Shown: in pieces, positions 1-11,169 of the stretch
How positions within the stretch are numbered: position 1 is the stretch's first letter
Layout of the letters: each line of letters begins with the position of its first letter
Origin: Pseudomonas helleri
Lineage (GTDB): Bacteria; Pseudomonadota; Gammaproteobacteria; Pseudomonadales; Pseudomonadaceae
Direction: 5' to 3'
Assembly (NCBI RefSeq): GCF_001043025.1
Contig: NZ_JYLD01000002.1
Coordinates: forward strand, 248,001-312,000
DNA length: 64,000 nucleotides
Made by a program: the position numbers and the translations under genes
The notes under the pieces: model-generated
What the model saw: the letters and a program-made list of their open reading frames with translations, nothing else
What the model was told of the DNA's origin: nothing
The model's database searches: none

Positions 1-1494
1 GAAGGGTTCGATGTCGTTCAATACAGCACGGCGGTGACCGCTGACGCCTCGGCAGAAACCATCCTTGACCGGCTGGTCGACTTCAAACCGGGCACTACCG
101 ATGTTGAGCCGGCCCTGGCAGAGCGCTGGGACATCAGCCCGGACGGGCTGGAATACACCTTTTACCTGCGCCCCGGGGTGAAGTTTCAAACCACCGACTA
201 CTTCACACCGACCCGCACCCTGAACGCCGACGACGTGATCTGGAGTTTTCAGCGCCAGCTCGACCCCAATCACCCATGGCACGCGCTGTCGCTGGTGGGC
301 TACCCCTACTTCGAAAGCATGGGCTTTAAAGACCTGCTCAAAAGCGTCGAAAAAGTGGACGACATGACGGTCAAGATCACCCTCAACCATGCCGAGTCGC
401 CGTTTCTGCGCGACGTGGCCATGCCGTTCACCTCGATCTATTCCGCCGAATACGCCGACCAATTGCTCAAGTCCGGTAAAACCGCAGACCTCAACAGCAA
501 ACCCGTCGGCACCGGGCCGTTTATCTTCGTGCGCTACAACAAAGACGCCCAAGTGCGCTTCAAGGCCAACCCGGACTACTTCCGTGGCAAGCCACCCAGC
601 GACAACCTGATTTTCGCCGTGACCACCGACAGCAACGTGCGCCTGCAAAAGCTCAAGGCCAACGAATGCCAGATTGCGCTCTACCCCAAGCCCGACGAAG
701 TTAAAAATATCCGCCAGGACCCTAACCTCAAGGTCGACGAACTGGCAGCGCTGATGACCAGCTACATCGCCATGAACACCAGCCACAAATACCTCAGCGA
801 TGTGCGGGTACGACAGGCCATCGACATGGCGTTCGACAAGCAAACCTACCTCAATAGCGTCCACGGTGCAGGCAACGCCCTGCTGGCCATCAACCCGTAC
901 CCGCCGACCATGCTGGGGTTCAACACCACCCTGCAAAGCCCGCCTCGCGACCTGGACAAAGCCCGCGCCCTGCTCAAGGAAGCCGGCGTACCTGAAGGCA
1001 CCACCTTCACCCTGTTCACCCGCAATGGTGGCGGCCCGACCAACCCCAACCCGATGCTCGGCGCCCAGTTGCTGCAGTCAGACCTGGCCAAAGTCGGCAT
1101 CAAACTCGACATCCGGGTCATGGAATGGGGCGAAATGCTCAAGCGTGCCAAAGCGGGCGAACACGACCTGGTTTCAACCGGCTGGGGCGGTGACAACGGC
1201 GACCCAGACAACTTCCTCACCCCGCTGCTGAGCTGTGAAGCCGCTAAAAATGGCGAAAACTACTCACGCTGGTGCAATAAAACCTTCGAGGACCTGATCA
1301 CCAAAGCCCGCAACAGCAGTGAACCCGCAGAGCGGGCGGCACTCTATGAACAAGCACAGGTGGTATTTCATCAAGAACAACCCTGGATCAACGTCGCCCA
1401 CCCTATGCTGTTTACAGCCATGCGTAAAAACGTCGAGGGCTACACTTTAAGCCCACTGACCCATAATAATTTCGCCACAACCCAGGTGAAGTAG
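1..1494 (+). CDS. dppA: Dipeptide ABC transporter periplasmic binding protein, 5' end missing
   Basis: This is the periplasmic solute-binding component of a peptide ABC importer (extracellular solute-binding protein family 5, DppA/OppA type). The frame is open from base 1, so the signal peptide and N-terminus lie outside the window and the GTG at 34 is not a real start. Visible family features are the ATILDRLVDF-like start of domain I, the segment ADDVIWSFQRQLDP typical of DppA, and the C-terminal WGGDNGDPDNFL region that closes the peptide pocket. The gene ends at TAG 1492-1494, and dppB follows after 75 bp on the same strand. Together with dppBCDF it forms a complete importer for di- and tripeptides (established for the family). 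The exact peptide or heme specificity cannot be read from the sequence. Confidence 0.9.
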   Translation, partial: EGFDVVQYSTAVTADASAETILDRLVDFKPGTTDVEPALAERWDISPDGLEYTFYLRPGVKFQTTDYFTPTRTLNADDVIWSFQRQLDPNHPWHALSLVGYPYFESMGFKDLLKSVEKVDDMTVKITLNHAESPFLRDVAMPFTSIYSAEYADQLLKSGKTADLNSKPVGTGPFIFVRYNKDAQVRFKANPDYFRGKPPSDNLIFAVTTDSNVRLQKLKANECQIALYPKPDEVKNIRQDPNLKVDELAALMTSYIAMNTSHKYLSDVRVRQAIDMAFDKQTYLNSVHGAGNALLAINPYPPTMLGFNTTLQSPPRDLDKARALLKEAGVPEGTTFTLFTRNGGGPTNPNPMLGAQLLQSDLAKVGIKLDIRVMEWGEMLKRAKAGEHDLVSTGWGGDNGDPDNFLTPLLSCEAAKNGENYSRWCNKTFEDLITKARNSSEPAERAALYEQAQVVFHQEQPWINVAHPMLFTAMRKNVEGYTLSPLTHNNFATTQVK

Positions 1495-1569
1495 AACAAT
1501 AAAATACCCGCCAGCGTCCACCCCGACACTGGCGGAAATGCCTGACCGGCTGATGAGGAACACCACACG

Positions 1570-2580
1570 ATGTTTAGTTTTATTGCCCGCCGAATAGGGC
1601 TGTTGATCCCTACGTTTTTCGGCGTCACCTTGCTCACCTTCGCCCTGATTCGCATGATCCCCGGCGATCCGGTTGAAGTCATGATGGGCGAGCGTCGCGT
1701 CGACCCCGAAATGCACGCTCAGGCCATGGAACGTCTGGGTCTGAACAAACCGCTCTATGAGCAATATTTTGATTACGTCGGCAAACTCGCCCACGGCGAC
1801 CTCGGCGAATCCTTGCGCACCCGTGAAAGCGTGTGGACCGAATTCACCGCTCTGTTCCCCGCCACCCTTGAGCTGGCGGGTGCAGCGCTATTGTTCGCGG
1901 GCATTTTCGGTTTGCTGGCCGGTGTCATTGCGGCCCTCAAGCGCGGCTCACTGTTTGACCACGGGGTGATGGGCATTTCCCTCGCGGGGTATTCGATGCC
2001 GATCTTCTGGTGGGGCCTGATCCTGATCATGTTCTTCTCCGTGGGCCTGGGCTGGACCCCGGTTTCCGGGCGCATCGACCTGCTCTATGACATCGAGCCG
2101 AAAACCGGCTTCATGCTCATCGACACCTTGCTTAGCGACGAACCCGAAGCGTTCTGGGATGCGCTGCACCACATCATCCTGCCCGCCATCGTGCTGGGCA
2201 CCATCCCCCTGGCGGTGATTGCGCGCATGACCCGTTCTTCGATGCTCGAAGTGCTGCGCGAAGACTACATCCGCACCGCCCGCGCCAAAGGCCTGTCGCC
2301 TGCCCGGGTGGTGTTCGTGCACGGCCTGCGCAACGCGCTGATCCCGGTGCTGACCGTGGTCGGCCTGCAAGTCGGCACCCTGCTGGCCGGTGCCGTGCTC
2401 ACCGAAACCATTTTCTCGTGGCCCGGTATCGGTAAATGGCTGATCGAAGCCATTGGCGCCCGGGACTATCCCGTGGTGCAAAACGGCATTCTGCTAATCG
2501 CCTGCCTGGTGATTCTGGTCAACTTCGTGGTGGACATCCTCTACGGCTTTGCCAACCCACGCATCCGTCACCAGCGCTGA
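1570..2580 (+). CDS. dppB: Dipeptide ABC transporter inner-membrane permease DppB
   Basis: First inner-membrane permease of the Dpp importer, 336 residues, the usual length for DppB. The N-terminus (MFSFIARRIGLLIPTFFGVT) is the characteristic first membrane helix of the family and is followed by the conserved IRMIPGDPVE segment. The cytoplasmic coupling (EAA) loop is visible near residues 225-245 (YIRTARAKGLSPARVVFVHG). The protein ends in NPRIRHQR, as in other pseudomonad DppB proteins I recall. It lies 75 bp after dppA and 10 bp before dppC. The start ATG at 1570 is preceded by GAGGAACACCACACG, which gives a ribosome site (GAGG) about 9 bases upstream. Confidence 0.94.
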   Translation: MFSFIARRIGLLIPTFFGVTLLTFALIRMIPGDPVEVMMGERRVDPEMHAQAMERLGLNKPLYEQYFDYVGKLAHGDLGESLRTRESVWTEFTALFPATLELAGAALLFAGIFGLLAGVIAALKRGSLFDHGVMGISLAGYSMPIFWWGLILIMFFSVGLGWTPVSGRIDLLYDIEPKTGFMLIDTLLSDEPEAFWDALHHIILPAIVLGTIPLAVIARMTRSSMLEVLREDYIRTARAKGLSPARVVFVHGLRNALIPVLTVVGLQVGTLLAGAVLTETIFSWPGIGKWLIEAIGARDYPVVQNGILLIACLVILVNFVVDILYGFANPRIRHQR

Positions 2581-2590
2581 GATCCTGACC

Positions 2591-3502
2591 ATGAGTACCT
2601 CGACCAATAGCACTGAAGTGGATCAAAGCCTGCTTTATCCCTCCCCGTACAAAGAGTTCTGGCACGCCTTCGCGAAAAATAAAGGCGCGGTGGCAGGCTT
2701 GATGTTCATGAGCCTCATCGTGTTCTGCGCGGTATTTGCCCCGTGGGTCGCCCCGCACAACCCGAGCGAGCAATACCGCGACTTCCTGCTCACCCCGCCG
2801 GTGTGGCTGGAAGGCGGCAACTGGCAATTTTTGCTGGGCACCGACGAACTGGGCCGGGACATGCTCTCGCGCCTGATCGCAGGTTCGCGCCTGTCCCTGT
2901 TGATCGGCTTGTCATCGGTGGTGATTTCGCTGATTCCGGGGGTGATCCTGGGCCTGTTCGCCGGGTTCTTCCCGCGCCTGCTGGGCCCCAGCATCATGCG
3001 TTTAATGGACATCATGCTGGCCTTGCCGTCGTTGCTGCTGGCAGTAGCGATTGTCGCCATCCTCGGCCCTGGCCTGATCAACACCGTGATCGCGATTGCC
3101 GTGGTCTCGCTGCCGTCCTACGTGCGCCTGACCCGCGCCGCCGTGATGGGCGAGCTGAACCGTGACTACGTCACCGCTGCACGCCTGGCCGGGGCCAGCT
3201 TGCCGCGCCTGATGTTTATCACCGTGCTGCCCAACTGCATGGCGCCGCTGATCGTACAGGCAACCTTGAGCTTCTCGTCGGCGATCCTCGACGCCGCGGC
3301 CCTGGGTTTTCTGGGGTTGGGTGTGCAACCGCCAACGCCTGAGTGGGGGACCATGCTCGCCTCGGCCCGTGACTACATCGAACGTGCCTGGTGGGTAGTA
3401 ACTCTGCCCGGCCTGGCCATTTTGCTCAGCGTGCTGGCAATCAACTTGATGGGCGACGGTCTGCGCGATGCGCTGGACCCGAAACTCAAAAACGCCGCCT
3501 GA
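2591..3502 (+). CDS. dppC: Dipeptide ABC transporter inner-membrane permease DppC
   Basis: Second permease of the Dpp importer, 303 residues. A longer in-frame reading from 2549 would overlap dppB by 32 bp. I chose ATG 2591 ([12 protein letters not shown]) because it follows the dppB stop closely and gives the normal N-terminal extension. The sequence shows the OppC-type N-terminal cytoplasmic segment with [17 protein letters not shown], a first membrane helix, the periplasmic [18 protein letters not shown] motif typical of DppC/OppC, and the EAA loop [17 protein letters not shown]. The C-terminus [13 protein letters not shown] is the standard family ending. It is co-directional with dppB and with dppD, which begins 10 bp downstream. 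Confidence 0.93.
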   Translation: MSTSTNSTEVDQSLLYPSPYKEFWHAFAKNKGAVAGLMFMSLIVFCAVFAPWVAPHNPSEQYRDFLLTPPVWLEGGNWQFLLGTDELGRDMLSRLIAGSRLSLLIGLSSVVISLIPGVILGLFAGFFPRLLGPSIMRLMDIMLALPSLLLAVAIVAILGPGLINTVIAIAVVSLPSYVRLTRAAVMGELNRDYVTAARLAGASLPRLMFITVLPNCMAPLIVQATLSFSSAILDAAALGFLGLGVQPPTPEWGTMLASARDYIERAWWVVTLPGLAILLSVLAINLMGDGLRDALDPKLKNAA

Positions 3503-3512
3503 GGAGATTCCC

Positions 3513-4481
3513 ATGTCACTGCTAGAAATCAAGAATCTCAACGTTCGTTTTGGCGACGCCAACGCCGTGCCGGTTGTCGATGGTTTGAGCCTGTCTGTGG
3601 ATAAAGGCGAAGTACTGGCCATCGTCGGTGAATCAGGGTCGGGCAAGTCCGTGACCATGATGGCGCTGATGGGCCTGATCGACGCCCCCGGCATTGTCAC
3701 CGCCGACGCCCTGACCTTCGACGGCAAAAACATGCTGACCCTCAGCCCGCGTCAACGCCGGCAAGTGGTCGGCAAAGACATGGCGATGGTCTTTCAAGAC
3801 CCGATGACCGCCTTAAACCCCAGCTACACCGTGGGTTTCCAGATTGAAGAAGTGCTGCGCCTGCACCTCAAGATGTCGAAAAAAGACGCCCGTAAACGCG
3901 CCATCGAACTGCTCGAAAAAGTCGAAATCCCCGCAGCGGCCAGCCGCATGCAGGCTTATCCGCACCAGTTGTCGGGGGGCATGAGCCAGCGTGTTGCGAT
4001 CGCCATGGCCATCGCCGCCGAACCCAAACTGCTGATCGCTGACGAACCGACCACCGCGCTCGACGTGACCATTCAGGCGCAGATCATGGACTTGCTGCTC
4101 AACCTGCAGCGCGAGCAAGACATGGCCCTGGTGCTGATTACCCACGACCTCGCCGTGGTCGCTGAAACCGCACAGCGCGTGTGCGTGATGTACGCAGGCC
4201 AAGCGGTCGAAGTCGGCAACGTGCCGGGGCTGTTTGACGTCCCGGCGCACCCGTACAGCGAAGCATTGCTGGCGGCCATCCCGGAACACAGCATGGGCGC
4301 TGCGCGGTTGGCGACCTTGCCCGGCATCGTCCCCGGCCGTTATGACCGCCCACAGGGCTGCCTGTTGTCACCACGCTGCCCGTACGTGCAAGACACCTGC
4401 CGCCAGCAACGCCCGGCCCTTGAACCCAAAGCTCACAGCCAGGTGCGCTGCTTCTTCCCCTTGAACCAGGAGGTGGCGTAA
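3513..4481 (+). CDS. dppD: Dipeptide ABC transporter ATP-binding protein DppD
   Basis: Cytoplasmic ATPase of the Dpp importer, 322 residues. The start ATG 3513 has an excellent ribosome site (GAGGAG, 6 bases upstream); an in-frame upstream start would overlap dppC. The Walker A motif GESGSGKS is at residues 39-46, the ABC signature LSGGMSQR at 153-160, and Walker B LLIADEP at 173-179. The C-terminal oligopeptide/dipeptide transporter domain carries conserved cysteines ([14 protein letters not shown] and RCFF), a region that in several family members binds an Fe-S cluster; I do not infer one here beyond that homology. Its stop overlaps the start of dppF by one base (TAATG), so the two ATPases are probably translationally coupled. 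Confidence 0.94.
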   Translation: MSLLEIKNLNVRFGDANAVPVVDGLSLSVDKGEVLAIVGESGSGKSVTMMALMGLIDAPGIVTADALTFDGKNMLTLSPRQRRQVVGKDMAMVFQDPMTALNPSYTVGFQIEEVLRLHLKMSKKDARKRAIELLEKVEIPAAASRMQAYPHQLSGGMSQRVAIAMAIAAEPKLLIADEPTTALDVTIQAQIMDLLLNLQREQDMALVLITHDLAVVAETAQRVCVMYAGQAVEVGNVPGLFDVPAHPYSEALLAAIPEHSMGAARLATLPGIVPGRYDRPQGCLLSPRCPYVQDTCRQQRPALEPKAHSQVRCFFPLNQEVA

Positions 4482-5455
4482 TGACTGTTGTTCTGACTGC
4501 CCGTGATCTGACCCGCCATTACGAAGTGTCCCGCGGCCTGTTCAAAGGCCATGCCGTGGTCCGTGCACTCAACGGTGTGTCTTTTGAACTTGAAGCCGGA
4601 AAAACCCTGGCCGTGGTCGGTGAATCCGGCTGCGGCAAATCAACCCTCGCCCGCGCCCTGACCTTGATCGAAGAGCCCTCTTCGGGCTCATTGAAAATAG
4701 CCGGGCAAGAAGTGGCAGGCGCCAACAAGGCCGAACGCAAACAACTGCGCAAAGACGTGCAGATGGTCTTCCAAAGCCCCTATGCCTCACTCAACCCACG
4801 GCAAAAGGTCGGTGACCAACTGGCCGAGCCGCTGCTGATCAACACCGCCCTGAGCGCCAGTGAACGCCGCGAAAAAGTCCAGGCCATGATGAAACAGGTC
4901 GGCTTGCGCCCTGAGCATTACCACCGCTACCCGCACATGTTCTCGGGTGGCCAGCGCCAGCGCATCGCCCTGGCACGGGCGATGATGCTGCAACCCAAAG
5001 TGCTGGTGGCCGATGAGCCGACCTCGGCGCTCGACGTGTCGATTCAGGCCCAGGTGCTCAACCTGTTCATGGACTTGCAACAAGAGTTCAACACCGCTTA
5101 CGTCTTCATCTCGCACAACCTGGCGGTGGTGCGGCATGTGGCCGATGAAGTGCTGGTGATGTACCTGGGCCGCCCGGTAGAAATGGGCCCCAAAGAAGAA
5201 ATCTACACCCGGCCGCTGCACCCTTACACCCAGGCGCTATTGTCGGCGACCCCGACCATCCACCCGGACCCGCTCAAGCCGAAAATCAAAATCGCCGGAG
5301 AACTGCCCAACCCGCTCAACCCGCCCTCTGGTTGCGCCTTCCACAAGCGCTGCGCGTACGCGACCGAGTTTTGCAGCACTCATGAGCCGTCATTGCGTGT
5401 GCTGGATAACCGCCAAGTGGCTTGCCATCATGCGGAGCTGTTTTTGCAGGCGTAG
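4481..5455 (+). CDS. dppF: Dipeptide ABC transporter ATP-binding protein DppF
   Basis: Second ATPase of the Dpp importer, 324 residues, forming the heterodimer with DppD. Walker A GESGCGKST is at residues 47-55; the signature FSGGQRQRIALARA and Walker B VLVADEPTSALD follow. The C-terminal domain has the conserved GCAFHKRCAYATEFC cysteine cluster. The start ATG overlaps the dppD stop (TAATG). It is the last gene of the operon. No clear intrinsic terminator follows, but a 97-bp inverted REP pair begins 46 bp downstream and may play that role. The assignment rests on family motifs and on the complete A-B-C-D-F order. Confidence 0.94.
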   Translation: MTVVLTARDLTRHYEVSRGLFKGHAVVRALNGVSFELEAGKTLAVVGESGCGKSTLARALTLIEEPSSGSLKIAGQEVAGANKAERKQLRKDVQMVFQSPYASLNPRQKVGDQLAEPLLINTALSASERREKVQAMMKQVGLRPEHYHRYPHMFSGGQRQRIALARAMMLQPKVLVADEPTSALDVSIQAQVLNLFMDLQQEFNTAYVFISHNLAVVRHVADEVLVMYLGRPVEMGPKEEIYTRPLHPYTQALLSATPTIHPDPLKPKIKIAGELPNPLNPPSGCAFHKRCAYATEFCSTHEPSLRVLDNRQVACHHAELFLQA

Positions 5456-5500
5456 CGCAAAACCCTGGCTGTAGGCGCCAATGCAATTCACTTAAAAAGG

Positions 5501-5597
5501 GTGGGAGCGGGCTTGCTCGCGATGGCCTTTAGAGCGCCTCATTTATTCGGCAAAACGCGTCATCGTTAACGACTATCGCGAGCAAGCCCGCTCCCAC
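5501..5597. repeat. REP inverted pair (GTGGGAGCGGGCTTGC type)
   Basis: A 22-bp arm at 5501-5522 (GTGGGAGCGGGCTTGCTCGC plus GA) is repeated as a perfect inverse at 5576-5597, with a 53-bp spacer. This is a known type of Pseudomonas repetitive extragenic palindrome, here between the convergent dppF and prfC genes. The 340-bp interval also holds the prfC terminator; I see no intact gene in it. Confidence 0.85.
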
Positions 5598-5742
5598 AGA
5601 GTTAAGTGACCAGTCAGGGTTTATGTCTGGCTGTCGCCATCGTCGGCATCGCTGCTGTCATCGCCAGAGCTGCCGTCCTGGCCGTCAGCAACACCAACAC
5701 CACTTAAAGCGGGCGATAGACCTGTTTGGAATAGCCAGGCAT

Positions 5743-5775
5743 AAAAAAAGCGAAGCCCGAAGGCTTCGCTTTTTT
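5743..5775 (-). terminator. Intrinsic terminator of prfC
   Basis: The hairpin GCGAAGCC-CGAA-GGCTTCGC is flanked by A7 on one side and T-rich sequence on the other, so it can stop transcription in both directions. It lies 21 bp beyond the prfC stop codon. Confidence 0.85.
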
Positions 5776-5796
5776 AACCCGTAAACGCCGGAGCGC

Positions 5797-7380
<1,584 letters not shown>

Positions 7381-7717
7381 GGGAAATCGCCTGACGATTG
7401 ATTCAAAAAAGGGCGCGGATTATAGCTCAAATCAGGGCCGTGCAGCCACCGTTCGCGCCCTTGCTCGTCGGACAAGGGTGGCAATGTGCCGTAAAAAATG
7501 TGAACCTTTTAAACAGTGGAGGCGTCCATTCCTTTGATACGACAACGTGTCAGGGGCTGAATTATCAGCAAGTTAGTCTGACGAGGCTGCGCTAATGACA
7601 GGCAATTGGGGTGTATTTCGCCCCACCTGTTGCTCTTCGCGAACGCATTGCCGGCAGCCATAAATGGCCTTGCCACACGGGAATGTGTCCGCCGACTGAA
7701 AAAAAAGGAGTCCGCCT
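7381..7717. other. Intergenic region between prfC and the osmoprotectant operon
   Basis: This 337-bp divergent region must hold the promoters of prfC (candidate -10 TATAAT on the minus strand, 7419-7424) and of the ABC transporter operon to the right. I cannot assign a confident -35/-10 pair for the rightward operon. AAGGAG at about 7705 is the ribosome site of the first permease gene. No convincing gene or RNA is seen. Confidence 0.45.
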
Positions 7718-8434
7718 ATGGCTAATCGCTATGGTAAAGGGCTTATAGGATGCGCGGTTGTGATCGCGGTCCTGGCCCTGTTGGTCCACTGGATCGGCAT
7801 AAGCACTATCGAACACTATCAAGATGATCTGTTGTTCTACCTGCAAGCCCACCTGTACCTCGTACTCGCTTCAATGTTTATCGCCCTCCTTGTAGGGATA
7901 CCCGCTGGCATTGCGTTAAGCCGACCGAACATGGTCGGGCATGCCGAACGTTTCATGCAGGTCTTCAACATCGGTAACACCGTTCCACCGCTTGCAGTAC
8001 TGGCCATTGCCCTGGGTTTTCTGGGGATCGGCAGTGGGCCTGCTATCTTCGCGCTGTTTCTCGCCTCGTTGCTGCCCATTGTGCGCAACACCTACGAAGG
8101 CCTGAAAAACGTTCCTGCCTCACTCAAAGAAGCCGCTGTCGGTATCGGCATGACCCCGCGCCAAGTGCTGTGGCGCGTCGAATTGCCCAATGCCGTGCCC
8201 ATCATCATGGGCGGCGTGCGGGTTGCACTGGCGATTAACGTCGGTACTGCGCCGCTGGCCTTCCTGATTGGCGCCAACAGCCTGGGCAGTCTGATTTTCC
8301 CTGGCATTGCCCTCAACAATCAGCCGCAATTGATCCTTGGCGCAGCGTGTACCGCGCTGTTGGCATTGCTGCTCGACGGCCTGGTGATACTCATCAGCCG
8401 CCGCTGGTTGGAACGCGGTCTGCGACCTTCATAG
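7718..8434 (+). CDS. Osmoprotectant (glycine betaine/choline-type) ABC transporter permease
   Basis: Inner-membrane permease, 238 residues, of the OpuB/OpuC/YehW class that imports quaternary ammonium osmoprotectants. Membrane helices are visible near residues 10-30, 50-70 and through the C-terminal half. The EAA-type loop around residues 130-155 (LKEAAVGIGMTPRQVLWRVE) is the signature of this subfamily. ATG 7718 is preceded by AAGGAG at a normal distance. It is the first of four co-directional genes (permease, binding protein, permease, ATPase). The substrate is inferred from family only; carnitine or another betaine remains possible. Confidence 0.85.
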   Translation: MANRYGKGLIGCAVVIAVLALLVHWIGISTIEHYQDDLLFYLQAHLYLVLASMFIALLVGIPAGIALSRPNMVGHAERFMQVFNIGNTVPPLAVLAIALGFLGIGSGPAIFALFLASLLPIVRNTYEGLKNVPASLKEAAVGIGMTPRQVLWRVELPNAVPIIMGGVRVALAINVGTAPLAFLIGANSLGSLIFPGIALNNQPQLILGAACTALLALLLDGLVILISRRWLERGLRPS

Positions 8435-8458
8435 GTCGGGCTGAGGAAAGGAATAATC

Positions 8459-9352
8459 ATGAAGAAAATTAGCTTGATATTAGGCTGCATCCTGCTGTTC
8501 GCAGGAATTGTTCAGGCCGCAGAAAAACCCACCATCCGTATTGGTGCGCGGGTGTTTACCGAGCAAACCCTGCTCGCAGAAATCACCGCCCAGTACCTCA
8601 ACAGCAAGGGCTATAACGCCCAGGTAACCGGCGGTCTGGGCAGCAGCCTGGCACGCAGCGCCCATGAAACCGGGCAACTGGACATGGTGTGGGAATACAC
8701 CGGTGTGTCGCTGGTGGCCTACAACCACATCACCGAGAAGCTCGACAAAGATCACGCCTACGACCGCGTGAAAGAAGTCGATGCGAAAAAGGGCCTGATC
8801 TGGCTGCACCCGTCCAAGTTCAGCAACACCTATGCGCTGGCGTTGCCACAAAACGTGGCTGAAAAGTTCCCGGACATCAACACCATCAGCGATCTGGACA
8901 AAGCGCTGCGTGACCCGGAAAACAAAAACGCCCTGGTGGCACTTGATACCGAGTTCGCCAACCGCTCCGACGGTTTGCAAGGCATGGTCAAGCTGTACGA
9001 CATGGACCTGACGCGCAAAAACATTCGCCAGATGGACGCAGGCCTGGTCTACACCGCCCTTAAAAACGGCCAGGTGTTTGCAGGGCTGGTGTACACCACT
9101 GACGGTCGCTTGAGCGCCTTCAACCTCAAGTTGCTCGACGACGACCTGCATTACTTCCCGGACTACACCGCCGCGCCGGTGGTGCGTAAAGCCTTCCTGG
9201 ATGCGCACCCGGACCTCGAAGCGCAACTCAAGCCGCTGGCTGACCTGCTGGACGACGAAACCATGCGCCAGCTCAACGCCCGGGTCGACGTTGACCACGA
9301 AAGCCCGTCCAAAGTCGCCGCAGACTTTCTGCGCCAACATCCACTCAACTGA
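8459..9352 (+). CDS. Osmoprotectant ABC transporter substrate-binding protein
   Basis: Periplasmic binding protein, 297 residues, OpuAC/OsmF/ProX-like. A cleavable signal peptide is visible (MKKISLILGCILLFAGIVQA, cut after QA-A). The mature N-terminus carries the family motif IRIGARVFTEQTLLAEI and continues with GGLGSSLARSAHETGQLDMVWEYTG, which in this family helps form the ligand pocket. It sits 24 bp after the first permease and 9 bp before the second, with AAAGGAAT ahead of the start. Betaine binding is expected from the family, but the aromatic cage residues cannot be verified here without a structure. Confidence 0.86.
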   Translation: MKKISLILGCILLFAGIVQAAEKPTIRIGARVFTEQTLLAEITAQYLNSKGYNAQVTGGLGSSLARSAHETGQLDMVWEYTGVSLVAYNHITEKLDKDHAYDRVKEVDAKKGLIWLHPSKFSNTYALALPQNVAEKFPDINTISDLDKALRDPENKNALVALDTEFANRSDGLQGMVKLYDMDLTRKNIRQMDAGLVYTALKNGQVFAGLVYTTDGRLSAFNLKLLDDDLHYFPDYTAAPVVRKAFLDAHPDLEAQLKPLADLLDDETMRQLNARVDVDHESPSKVAADFLRQHPLN

Positions 9353-9361
9353 GGAGAAGAC

Positions 9362-10015
9362 ATGGAATTTCTAAACGCCTTTTCCCACATGGACTGGTCG
9401 CTGGTCGCACACCTGACATGGCAGCACATCACTCTGGTCGGTATTGCCGTCACCCTGGCCATTGTGGTCGGCGTGCCCTTGGGCGTGCTGATGACCCGCT
9501 TCCCGTCGCTGGCAGGCCCCATGCAAGCCAGCGCCACAGTGATGCTGACCATTCCGTCGATTGCGCTGTTTGGTCTGTTGCTGCCGTTTTACTCGAAGTT
9601 CGGCCAGGGCCTGGGCCCGATGCCCGCTATTACCGCCGTGTTCCTGTATTCGCTGCTGCCGATCATGCGCAACACCTACCTCGCCCTCACCGGCGTTGAG
9701 CCAGGTATTCGTGAAGCAGCACGCGGCATCGGCATGACCTTCGGCCAGCGCCTGCGCATGGTTGAACTGCCCATCGCTGTACCGGTGATTCTGGCCGGTG
9801 TGCGCACCGCCGTGGTGATGAACATCGGTGTCATGACCATCGCCGCCACCATCGGTGCTGGCGGTCTGGGTGTACTTATTCTGGCTGCAATCAGCCGCAG
9901 CGACATGTCGATGCTGATCGTCGGCGCGGTCCTGGTCAGTGTTCTGGCCATCGTCGCTGACCTGCTTCTGCAATGGCTGCAACGCTCGTTGACTCCAAAA
10001 GGATTACTGAAATGA
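9362..10015 (+). CDS. Osmoprotectant ABC transporter second permease
   Basis: Second inner-membrane permease, 217 residues, of the same importer. It shares the EAA-loop pattern with the first permease (IREAARGIGMTFGQRLRMVE, residues 119-138) and the GVRTAVVMNIGVMTIAATIGAGGLG stretch of OpuC-type permeases. The start ATG follows GAGGAGA. The stop overlaps the ATPase start by four bases (ATGA), which indicates translational coupling. Presence of two different permeases suggests a heterodimeric membrane pore, as in OpuC-type systems. Confidence 0.86.
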   Translation: MEFLNAFSHMDWSLVAHLTWQHITLVGIAVTLAIVVGVPLGVLMTRFPSLAGPMQASATVMLTIPSIALFGLLLPFYSKFGQGLGPMPAITAVFLYSLLPIMRNTYLALTGVEPGIREAARGIGMTFGQRLRMVELPIAVPVILAGVRTAVVMNIGVMTIAATIGAGGLGVLILAAISRSDMSMLIVGAVLVSVLAIVADLLLQWLQRSLTPKGLLK

Positions 10016-11169
10016 TCGAACTTCAAAACCTCAGCAAGACCTTCCAAAGCAACGGCAAAGACGTCAAGGCCGTGGACTCGGTAAGCCTGACCGTCAACGA
10101 AGGCGAAATCTGCGTATTCCTCGGCCCATCGGGTTGCGGCAAAAGCACCACGTTGAAAATGATCAACCGCCTGATCAAACCGACCTCCGGCAAGATTTTG
10201 ATCAACGGCGAAGACACCACCGACCTCGACGCAGTGACGCTGCGCCGCAACATTGGTTACGTGATTCAGCAGATCGGTCTGTTCCCGAACATGACCATCG
10301 AAGAAAACATCACCGTGGTGCCGCGCCTGCTGGGCTGGGACAAACAAAAGTGCCATGACCGTGCCCGCGAACTGATGAGCATGATCAAGCTGGAACCCAA
10401 GCAGTACCTGCACCGCTACCCGCGTGAACTGTCGGGTGGTCAGCAACAGCGTATCGGCGTGATCCGCGCCCTCGCGGCCGACGCACCGCTGCTGTTGATG
10501 GACGAGCCGTTCGGTGCGGTCGACCCGATCAACCGCGAAATGATCCAGAACGAATTCTTCGAGATGCAGCGCGCGCTGAACAAGACCGTGATCATGGTCA
10601 GCCACGACATCGACGAAGCCATCAAGCTGGGCGACAAGATCGCCATCTTCCGAGGCGGCAAGCTGCTGCAGATGGACCACCCGGACACCCTGCTCGCGCA
10701 CCCGGCCGACGACTTTGTCAGCAACTTTGTCGGCCAGGACAGCACGCTCAAGCGCTTGCTGCTGGTCAAGGCCGAAGATGCGGCTGACAACGCACCGTCG
10801 GTGAGCCCGGAAACGCCAGTGGCCGAAGCACTGGACCTGATGGACGAACTCGACCGCCGCTATGTCGTCGTCACCGACGCCGACAACAAGGCACTGGGTT
10901 ATGTCCGTCGTCGCGACCTGCACCGTCAGACCGGCACCTGCGGCCAATTCCTGCGTGAATTCAACGCCACCGCGGCCTACGACGAACACTTGCGCATCCT
11001 GCTGTCGCGCATGTACGAGTTCAACCGCTCATGGTTGCCGGTGATGGATGCCGAGCGTGTGTTCCTCGGTGAAGTGACCCAGGAATCGATCGCCGCCTAC
11101 CTGAGCTCGGGCCGTTCACGCGGGGCCAAAACCAGCATCGTTTCACCGGCTGAAATAGCCTCCGCTTAA
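10012..11169 (+). CDS. Osmoprotectant ABC transporter ATPase with C-terminal CBS domains
   Basis: Cytoplasmic ATPase, 385 residues, of the OpuCA/ProV class. Walker A GPSGCGKST is at residues 38-46, the signature LSGGQQQRI at 140-148, Walker B LLLMDEP at 160-166 and the switch histidine at 198 (VSHD). After about residue 255 comes a tandem CBS region (AEALDLMDELDRRYVVVTDA and later RSWLPVMDAERVFLGEVTQE). In OpuA/OpuCA proteins this region senses ionic strength or cyclic-di-AMP (established for Gram-positive members); the ligand here is unknown. An in-frame start at 9973 would lie inside the permease gene, so I use ATG 10012, which overlaps the permease stop. Confidence 0.88.
   Translation: MIELQNLSKTFQSNGKDVKAVDSVSLTVNEGEICVFLGPSGCGKSTTLKMINRLIKPTSGKILINGEDTTDLDAVTLRRNIGYVIQQIGLFPNMTIEENITVVPRLLGWDKQKCHDRARELMSMIKLEPKQYLHRYPRELSGGQQQRIGVIRALAADAPLLLMDEPFGAVDPINREMIQNEFFEMQRALNKTVIMVSHDIDEAIKLGDKIAIFRGGKLLQMDHPDTLLAHPADDFVSNFVGQDSTLKRLLLVKAEDAADNAPSVSPETPVAEALDLMDELDRRYVVVTDADNKALGYVRRRDLHRQTGTCGQFLREFNATAAYDEHLRILLSRMYEFNRSWLPVMDAERVFLGEVTQESIAAYLSSGRSRGAKTSIVSPAEIASA

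Noticed and set aside
5623-5745. Acidic tail-like frame on the minus strand (GVADGQDGSSGDDSS...) ending at 5621
   Set aside because: It looks like the C-terminus of a small protein, but no in-frame start codon exists between it and an upstream stop, so at most it is a fossil.
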